From contig NC_133650.1 in assembly GCF_009905375.1 (NCBI RefSeq), positions 172,502,518 to 172,566,517 of the forward strand: a DNA stretch of 64,000 nucleotides, given 5' to 3'. The position numbers and the translations under genes were made by a program. This DNA is from Apium graveolens (lineage: Eukaryota; Streptophyta; Magnoliopsida; Apiales; Apiaceae). Below the pieces are notes generated by a model that was not told the origin of the DNA, did no database searches, and worked only from the letters and a program-made list of their open reading frames with translations. Position 1 is the stretch's first letter. Each line of letters begins with the position of its first letter. Below, piece after piece: positions 56,069 to 64,000 of this stretch.

Positions 56069-57242
56069 TGTTAGGTTCAAATATACATACAGAGAGGGGG
56101 GTGAATGTATGTTTTTCATTTTTCATTAATTAATTGCAGCGGAGAATAAACCTCGAAAACAAAATAAACAAACACTAAGAGATTCACGGAATAATTCTTT
56201 TTATTAAGAAATTAAACCGTAAAGGTTTGCTTACAACTCCGAATATAAATAATTCGAAGTAACAAATATAGAGAGAACCAAAATAATAACAATCAATTTG
56301 GGGTTCTATCTATCACTCTAAAAATTCAAAACTTCTATCAAAAGATTTTAAATACAATCAAGAGAGTTTTAAATAATGAGTGTTACAAGTTTGTAAGGTT
56401 TTAATGGTGTGAAATAAATTAGGCAACACTTCTCTCCTTAATTTCAATAAATGAAATCAAACCACTCTACAAGAAAAATTCTACATTGCTTTTATGGTGT
56501 TTTGCTGAGAAGAGTTTCCACTTTTTTTCAATCTGCTGAAAATTGGTTTTGTAGTGGTAGAATTGTTGGAGAGATAAAGAGGGCTGCGTGGCTAACTCCC
56601 GTCCATTTGTTTGAATTGCACAACCTGTATTGCAATCAAAAAGTAGAGTTGTACTTCAAATAATTTCTGTGGCGACAACTTGCAGTAGTACACCAAAATG
56701 CATTTGATTTCTATGGCGACAGGTACAAAGCAGCACACTCTCATGTGCTTCATGCAGAAATTAAAGAAGATGTCGCCACACGTGAAGCCTACGCGCGAAT
56801 GCGAGAAAATTCAGCCGCCTTTGCAATTTTTGTCTGTGGCGATGGATGTGGGAATAGAATCCCTCCTTTGTCTTTACAGATTATATTTCGCCTATGGCGA
56901 CTTGTGAGTACCTGGTCCTTTCTGTTTAAATAAACAAAGCATCTGATTTATTCTACTATGTACCACATACAGCTGCTTGTTCGCGGAGACAAGCTGAGCG
57001 TCAGGAGGGAAGTCTGATGTCCACGCGCCTATCAAAAAGAAGAGGAGGAGTATTGCGTGCGCAACATGCGCGCGGAGGGAGGAAGTATGACACAGGAACA
57101 TCAATTCTGCCAATTCTGCATTTCTGTACTTGAATTCTTTTTCTTTTATTTCCTTTTATTGTACAGACTTTGAATTGCAATTGTATTGTTTCTGTATTTT
57201 AGCTTTGAATATCCTGACGTCCCACATGACTGAATTAAAACA
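56069..57242 (-). repeat. LTR of element D
   Basis: In plus-strand sense it begins TGTTAGGTTC, the firm end next to the primer-binding site. The other end is placed at AAAACA (57242) because TG...CA ends and a length of about 1.17 kb fit, but there is no second LTR to confirm it. It contains five or six TATGGCGAC / TGTCGCCACA motifs between 56666 and 56902. These are related to the GGTCGCCATAGA motif of element A. Confidence 0.55.
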
Positions 57243-57244
57243 GA

Positions 57245-57430
57245 CTAGCATGGATGCCCGCTTCGCGTGGCGTTGATTTTTTAATAAGTTAAGAGGACAA
57301 TCAAGTGATTACACGGAACTACTTTTTCAAAATTAGGAGTTTGGATGCGTATTGTTATTTTTTTTATGAGGGTGCCCAGGAAACGGAAGAAGGTTAAATG
57401 AATGAGATTACATATTTGTGAAAATCATTT
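57245..57430 (-). mobile_element. Helitron-like 3' end, copy 1
   Basis: Read on the minus strand the sequence ends with a small hairpin (GCGAAGCGGGC), then CATCCATG, then CTAG followed by T. That is the hairpin-plus-CTRR end with T target expected of Helitrons. About 180 bp inward it matches copy 2 at 60189 (both have TTAATAWRTTAAGAGGACAATC next to the hairpin). The 5' end was not located, so the full length is unknown. Confidence 0.6.
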
Positions 57431-60188
57431 AGAAAGGATTGAGTGCGACGATTTTGTATTTCTTTTTTTTTTGCCGGATTACTCCCTCTTATTTATTATT
57501 TTTGGTCCGTAGTGGAACCTGATATCGAAATCAGTTGAAGATTTTAACATAACGTTGACGATTACTCAGCTATAGAAACTGTACGTTTAAGAGTTATAAA
57601 GTAGTAGTGGTAAACATAATGCGGTAATGTCATAATGTGGTCCGTAGTATATGAATGCCGAATGTAATTTAAGATTGAAAGATCCATACCTGAGAGGGTG
57701 CATTCTCTACTCGGAGCTTCAGTAAGACCTCACCTACCTTCTTTATGTTAGGAATAATTCTACCTTCTTAATGGTAAGCAAACATGTATGTAAGTCATTG
57801 GTATGATGTGGCTGATGTTAATGGCTAACTTTGTACACGAAACAAAATTTTAATCTGGTTGTTCAGTGGTTAAAGATTTGGAAGTAGAATCCTTTCTAAT
57901 CTCTCCAACTTGCACTTCAGTAATACTGTTACAGGTACTCAGTTAGATTGAAGATTATGTTATCAACTCATTCCAGTACAACACAGCTAACTTCTGCAAA
58001 TACTAAATACATTTTCAAATTCAACTAAATTTAATATAAGTCTACATATTGAAAGTGTTTAATTATTTTATTTCAATTTTAGTCATACGTAAACTGAATT
58101 GTTCCATATCTTCAACTTTTGCTTTAATAATATTGGAGTTATCATTTGCAGGAGATATATTCTATAATTAATTTTTTTTTAAATAAGAAATAGTTCAAAT
58201 TTAATTTATGTTGTATAGTTTAAGTTTATTTATTCAAAACCAATTATTCAGGTAAATGATAAACTATGTACGTAGCTTGATAAAATTTATTAGGTGATGG
58301 ATACGTTTTTCAGCTCCAATTTCCTAAAATTACATAACAATATCGTTAGTCATCATGTTAAGCAAATTATAATTTATAAATTTACTATGTTTAACTTCCC
58401 TAAGTTTCTTAAGAGCAAAATACCAATCTTAATATTCGGATGTCATTACTGATTGTAGCATTTGTTGTTACAACATTTTTTTGGTTAGTGCGTTAATTTG
58501 AAGAATAAATTTTGCAAAACCTTTTGTAAGGAGTTAATATGTACATGTGAGTAAATAGTGCATTTTTAATCTGTTTCATTTAAGTGAATAAATACATATC
58601 TGAAGTTTTAAATACAATGGACGTTTGTAAGTTCTTTTTCGTTGTATAGTTCAAGTTCATTTATTTTAAACCAATGATTAATGTAATTTAAAAACTATGT
58701 ATGTTGCTTGATTATTTTTATTAGGTTATTTGCAAATTAACTATTTTTAACTTCTATAGGTTGTTAAAGAACACATTTCCTATCTTAATATTCAGATTTC
58801 ATTACTCTTTAGCAAAGTTAAAAAAAATGAACAACGTAGCTGCAAATAATAATTGTTTATTACTATACGTAGTTCTTAAACAATGTATTGATTTGGAAAG
58901 AAATTGAAATTTTTAAGTTGAAGATAATTGTTTAATATCACTTTTGTTTACTGTTATAGGAATTATGTGATTCTTTTATAATAAGTCTTCATAATTTACA
59001 TAATGTACTTACGTTACAATAACCAAACTACATGATTACAGTGTCAAAATAATTTCCCTTTTCTGTATCCAATATTTACGTAATGAAGTACAATTAATGT
59101 TTCATTTTAAAAAATCTATATAGAATTTTAATCGCATATTAATCTCTGGATAGATGCAATTGATTGACATACTATTTTTTTGACATAACTGGAGCCATCA
59201 TTTGTGATTTAAAAATAATGTAATCTATGTTTTTTGTAAAAATCAAAATTTTATTTTTTATTCAATTAAACTCACAATTATGTATTTAAATTAAAGTTAT
59301 TATTATGTATATAATTATTTATTATAATTAATACTGATTGGTTGCAACGTTTTCATCTGCTAACTAACCATTCGTTGAAGAGACACGCCTGTTAGATACC
59401 GTGTTTTGGTGAACGAACAGACGGACCATTGCATGTGATACCCTGTTAGATATTTTTGGTGAAAAAAATATGTAAAAATTGGAGGAAGGAACATGTATAT
59501 TATATAACACTATATTTTAAAACTGACAAAATTTTGACATCATTATGAAAGAAAAGACATGAATCCATATATTACAATATATTACAGCCATAACAATTTG
59601 TATGGTTATATTTAATTTTAATTAAGATCTTCATAAGTGTGAAATAAAATGGGTGGGTTTGTCAAGTTAGTTGTAAGACCAAATGCCTAAAATTCGAATC
59701 CTAGAAATTACATAATAAAATTTTTCAGCATAATCATAAGTTATTTTGTTAAAATAGAAAGGTGTGATCTAATTGCCGGAGATATAATAAATTTTACAAT
59801 TATTTATGCAATTACACATACTGTTATATTATTATTATACATATACATGGTTACACTTGTCAAATATAACAGTTTAGGATGATTACACTTTCCATAATTA
59901 GTAGAAGAATTAATTAGCTCGATTTTGGTCCAAATGTTACGAACAATATGCCATTGTCCTGTTCCCCTTTATGCCATCTCCCATAGTGGTTGATCGGCCT
60001 AAAGTTGGAGTGATTCAGGTACAAAATTGGCCAGCAATAGTGTATTACTGTTTTGCAATTTATTAAATTCAAAAGTGCAACATAAATTTAGGCCAACAAT
60101 ATTCAGATGTCTAAATCTTAATAATAATAAAACCTTAACTTTTTAGGTTATATATATTCATTGGTTTTTCGATTGAATGTTAATATAT
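57431..60188. other. AT-rich noncoding DNA, possibly Helitron interior
   Basis: No coding region, RNA gene or paired transposon ends were recognised in 2.7 kb. Some words recur (TATAGTTYAAGTTYATTTATT at about 58214 and 58636, and TATGTACGTAGCTTGAT / TATGTATGTTGCTTGAT at about 58265 and 58695). They outline a degenerate direct duplication with a period of roughly 425 bp. It may be the body of the Helitron whose end is at 57245. Confidence 0.4.
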
Positions 60189-60375
60189 ATAGCATGCATG
60201 CCCGCTTCGCGGGTCGTTCATTTTTTAATATATTAAGAGGACAATCTACTGATTATATATAATCGGTTCTCCAAATTTAGAAGTTTGAAAGTTCTTGTTT
60301 TTAAAAAGACGCAAAAGAAATGCAAAAGAGTTAAATTGACGGAGTTACATAATTGCGACATACAATAAACAAAAT
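60189..60375 (-). mobile_element. Helitron-like 3' end, copy 2
   Basis: On the minus strand CCCGCGAAGCGGG forms a perfect hairpin, followed by CATGCATG and CTAT. The last base departs from CTRR. The inward sequence is homologous to copy 1 in the same orientation, 2.95 kb away. It is best read as a related family member with a mutated tip. Confidence 0.5.
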
Positions 60376-61727
60376 ATATTTGACTCTTTCATAACATTGC
60401 AAGGAACGAATGGCTAATGCGTATTTGTTGTACTACGATACTGGCAGAATTAGTAAGGAGCACATCCAATAGGAGGTAGTCCTGCGACCACCACTGTCCT
60501 TATATTTGGAATATACAGATTCTACATCATCGAAAAAAGGTAAGGAGTATGAAAGGCTAGCTCCAAAATTTGATATCTAAGTGCTACAATTATTCAAATA
60601 CATGCAGAAGAAAAGGAAAGCACACACAACTATTGAAACCCCAAATAGATAAAACTGAAACTAAGAGATCAAATACAGAGTACGCAGTAGAAAACTTTGA
60701 TATGGATGATTTACTTTAGACATATATGACAATAGATATGGATGATTCGTAAATAAATATCTCTACAAAGTGGGCAAAAGGTCATCACTTCAATCTCCTG
60801 CTTCAGCGTCCGTCCTAATGTTCAGGACCTCCGTTTAATGTGGCCAGGCTTTAGACAACCGCAAAAGTCCCAAATATTATGTACCCCATTGTTTGTTAAT
60901 TAAATTGTAATTTAAACCACAGAAAATATTTGAAGAGGTAAGAAACTCTAGTTGGAAAATAGTGACGTGAGCCAGAACCTATGAAATATTAAGATCAATT
61001 TAAATTTTTAGTTGCATATTTTCTAAATTTAATACTGAGAAATGCTTTCACTTTAACTAATAGAGCTTACTTAAGATCAAGAAAATTAAGTACGAAATAA
61101 TGTTATAGAATAGCTGCATAATTTTGAAGGAGGTATCTACTGTATTCTCGTCATACTTCCCGGACTTTTTGTAAGTTTTAGTGGTGTTTGATGTTAAACG
61201 GACTTTTATCTAATGTTCTTACTATGACAATATATTATGGTTAATATTATCACTCTTATATCCCTGTAGAGAAAATATAAGTATGAACAGTTATATCACT
61301 CTTCTAAACAGCCCGACCATCAGTAATCTCCAAAACCTCATGTTAATATTATTTACCTGAGCATCATTTAAATGGTTAAGAGGTGAATATGAACTCAAGG
61401 TAGTTGTCTTTTCCGAAGACTGGCATTGCTGCTTTTTCATGCTACAACTGACATGCTGTAAATTTAGCTTTCATTTTCTTTTTGCTTGATGTTGTTCCCG
61501 TGTTATTTGCCTAAATATTTTCAAATTTAAAATCAGAAAACTATTTAAAATACTGATATAAGAAAGCAAACTTGCTATGTCCAACACCACTTATCAAATA
61601 CATTATGGTTTAAAAAATATTCGATTTGTAACCTAGTAAATAAAGGAATCATTCAGATATAAACCATTTAAAGGAATCATTAGGGTATAAGCCATAAGAA
61701 TCTAACTATGAAGGATTAAAAGGTCAC
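60376..61727. other. AT-rich noncoding DNA
   Basis: I see no gene or mobile-element ends here. A less AT-rich patch at 60790-60880 has no open frame of note. Confidence 0.4.
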
Positions 61728-61806
61728 CTTTACACAGCTTCTTTACTGAGGATAACTTGATCAGTCGATCATTGCTTGAATCATCACTATCATCATCCTC
61801 ATCTTC
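61728..61806 (-). CDS. Possible exon of an unrecognised minus-strand gene
   Basis: On the minus strand, between an acceptor-like GATAG and a donor-like AAGGTGACC, the frame reads EDEDDDSDDSSNDRLIKLSS and on to Cys-Lys. An acidic Ser-rich stretch with intact splice sites is suggestive of a real exon, but I do not recognise the protein and the link to the exon-like segments upstream is inferred only from order and strand. Confidence 0.3.
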
Positions 61807-62556
61807 CTATCACCCAGGGTCTGAATTTCCATAAACAGCGCAAGAATCTCACAAATCTCAACTGTCTAACATACACACACTTGAGTCACAATTCATGTAC
61901 AAACTAAAAAACCAAAAGATAAATCACAGTATAATGTATATAAAGAAAATAAAAGAACAAAAGAAGAGAAAGTAAATCTTGAATATTCAACTCTTACAAA
62001 TCCAACATAATTCTATAGCACTGATTAACACCTACCACAGAATAGGCCAGAAACTATTCTCCGCCATGTGCTTAACAACACAGCTACAAAATTGATTTTA
62101 AAAAAAAACTTAGTAATGCAATAACAACAACACTGAATTCAATTCCATTACACATTAACTCCTAATAAACGTAAAATGCTTCCACTAAATCATTCCATAA
62201 AATTCAAACCACTAACATAAACATCACAATTACCGCAAGCTAGACACCTTCCTACTATATACTACATTCATCAAATTCCGTCATTCTCAGCCACAATTAC
62301 CGCAGGCTAAATAGCTACACTCATCAAACTCCATCTTTTTGCAATCACAATTACCGCAAGCTAAATATCTTCCTTCTACACACTACATTCATCAAATTTC
62401 ATATTTCCGCAATCATTCAAAGCTACAAAAACTCCGATTACAATAAACATAAAGCAAAATCATTTTCGTTAAAATTTAGATCTTTGTACGTTAAAATTTC
62501 TGAAATTGCAAGGGAATGGAAAAGAAGAATGAAGAAAGAAAGAAAAGGCAAATACC

Positions 62557-62822
62557 TCTTGTTGATTTATTATTAACATTATATCCTTCAGCATAATGCA
62601 CAACATCTCTAGGGGTAACATCGAATACGTCATTGTTGAGTTCGTTATTAAACAGGCCAAAACCATCAAGCTTTGGAGATGCATACATAGAAGATATTAG
62701 AACAATATTGCTGCTTGTGTTCCTGGCAAAACCTATCCGACCCAAGTCAAGACTGTTGTCAGCACTATCAAAATTTAAACTGCCACCGCTGCTTAAAGTA
62801 TAAGCCATTCCTCCTCCTTGAC
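62557..62822 (-). CDS. Possible exon of an unrecognised minus-strand gene
   Basis: On the minus strand a good acceptor (pyrimidine-rich, CATCTCAG) precedes 62822 and a donor GAGGTATTT follows 62557. The frame between is open: GQGGGMAYTLSSGGSLNFDS, then DLGRIGFARNTSSNIVLISS and DVFDVTPRDVVHYAEGYNVN. The ATG at 62808 could also be the start codon. No family is recognised. Codon pattern and clean splice signals favour real coding over chance. It could also be a gene fragment carried by a Helitron. Confidence 0.4.
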
Positions 62823-62889
62823 CTGAGATGGGAGGTGAAGCCCAAATAGCTTCAGTATTGTTAGTGGAAATTTAAGCTTTATTCACCAT

Positions 62890-63153
62890 TCAAACACCTA
62901 CATATACAAAAACACAGCTGAGGTACCAATATGAATCAGTCAGAGTGCTATTCATACATACTATCACCTAGAAATCAAAATGATTTCGATATACATTCAG
63001 CACAAAAGAAATTTCCGAAATCTCGTAGCTAACCACACAAACAATTATAATATCAAACACTAAATTATTCATAAAACCAAATCCAAAAAACAATTTGAAT
63101 CTAGCAATCAACAAAATTAAAATTAAAAGTGAATATAATAAACAATTATACAG
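62890..63153. repeat. Direct repeat, copy 1 (partner at 63737)
   Basis: The sequence from TCAAACACCTACATATAC to CAATTATA recurs 847-848 bp to the right with about ten differences. It lies in what would be an intron of the candidate minus-strand gene. Confidence 0.9.
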
Positions 63154-63466
63154 TACATTCTTAGCCAACAAAAAACTACAGGCTATAACTTTTATTTGGG
63201 TGAAATGAAATTCATGATGTGAGCTGTGAGCTGTTGAAAATGAAGACACTTTTTTTCTTGAGCAATGGATTGGAAGTGAAATGGTAACATGAAAGGAGCA
63301 ATGGATTGCTTTTCTTGAATCCAGAATTCAGATCAATTTTTAACCTCATTCAGTACTTTGCTATGTTTATTTTACTTGCACATGATGGTGTATCCACCCA
63401 AACACTGTTATAAACTTGTTAAAATAACTATGAACTACATTAAGAGAGGATCACAAAAATATAAAC

Positions 63467-63565
63467 CTGGCTTAAGCTATCCTCAAGATTTATGCTAGTT
63501 CGGAGCATTTCTAGAGCTGTTTTCAGCCTGGGTTTGTCTCGGTAAATAAACCTATTCCCGCGTAT
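63467..63565 (-). CDS. Possible exon of an unrecognised minus-strand gene
   Basis: On the minus strand this 99-bp segment lies between acceptor GGTGCAG and donor CAGGTTTAT and is open for 33 codons (IRGNRFIYRDKPRLK, then TALEMLRTSINLEDSLSQ). It has the look of a conserved helical coding exon and good splice sites, but no family is recognised. Confidence 0.4.
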
Positions 63566-63736
63566 CTGCACCTTTAAGAGAAAAACAGATGAAAGATTTG
63601 GTAGATTAAAGAACAGAGTATCTAAAAATTATGAATATAAAAATCATATACCTTCTTATATCGAAATATATTTACAAATTACAACCCAAATCTGTAAAAG
63701 AAGAAAAAGGTGTTAGACTAAGAATAAAAAAGAAAG

Positions 63737-64000
63737 TCAAACACCTACATATACAAAAACACAGATGAGGTACCAATATGAGTCAGTCAGAGTGCTATTC
63801 ATACACACTATCACCTAGAAATCGAAATGATTTCGATATACATTCAGCACAAAAGTAATTTCCGAAATCTCGTAGCTAACCACACAAACAATTATAGTAT
63901 CAAACACTAAATTATTCATAAAACCAAATCCAAATAACAATTTGAATGTAGCAATCAAAAAAAATTAAAATTAAAAGTGAATATAATAAACAATTATAAA
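63737..64000. repeat. Direct repeat, copy 2, cut by the window end
   Basis: Same orientation as 62890-63153 and about 96% identical. The match is still good at the last base, so the repeat probably continues outside the window. Tandem duplication with a period of about 848 bp is the simplest reading. Confidence 0.9.

Larger units (their letters stand above)
54337..57242 (-). mobile_element. Element D: truncated Copia/Sirevirus copy (one LTR plus gag)
   Basis: On the minus strand it has LTR (56069-57242), primer-binding site (56055-56066, TGGTATCAGAGC) and gag (to 54337). The sequence then stops being retrotransposon-like: pol, the third ORF and the other LTR are absent. D is most like element A in gag wording, and its LTR also has GTCGCCATAGA-type motifs in the same sense relative to transcription. 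It is a dead fragment. Confidence 0.8.

Overview
This is AT-rich plant nuclear DNA, very probably from a eudicot. It holds Copia/Sirevirus-type and Gypsy/Athila-type LTR retrotransposons, a CACTA transposon, a tRNA-derived SINE, Helitron-like ends, and one intact host gene with GT-AG introns. I cannot name the family or species from the sequence. Most of the window is a nested stack of transposable elements, and nearly all long reading frames belong to them.

Layout: 1-2.3 kb is AT-rich DNA with a SINE bounded by perfect 13-bp duplications. A repeat arm at 2.29-2.83 kb has an inverted partner at 49.37-49.90 kb. A minus-strand GRF-type zinc-finger gene remnant at 3.06 kb is split by a 5.0-kb non-autonomous CACTA element (3345-8352, 3-bp duplication AGT). 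That element carries fragments of four unrelated host genes, all in the same orientation: a receptor-like cytoplasmic kinase, a vacuolar H+-pyrophosphatase, a Raf-like kinase and a cyclic-nucleotide-gated channel. From about 8.86 to 49.24 kb lies old Copia/Sirevirus element A (plus strand). It is split twice. Element B (12703-26030) is a younger Sirevirus copy with identical 5-bp duplications GTTTC and LTRs about 1.5% diverged. Element C (29511-43996) is an Athila-type Gypsy element on the minus strand with duplications CTTGC. C is itself interrupted by a 3.5-kb solo LTR (32271-35803, duplication GTGAG).

Right of the stack, a compact three-exon gene encodes hypoxanthine-guanine phosphoribosyltransferase (50661-52297). 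It is the only gene I can call intact. Beyond it are two GC-rich repeat copies, a truncated minus-strand Sirevirus copy D (gag plus one LTR), two Helitron-like 3' ends, long AT-rich noncoding DNA, some exon-like segments of an unrecognised minus-strand gene, and a direct repeat that runs off the window end.

The most interesting pattern is this. Elements A, B and C each have a third open reading frame or extra downstream ORF after pol. In each, a family-specific short-motif array found in the element's own LTR also occurs upstream of that ORF, followed by a TATA box (GGTCGCC-type in A, near-palindromic GC-rich in C, ATCAGWACTTA-type in B). This suggests internal, LTR-like promoters for the extra ORFs.
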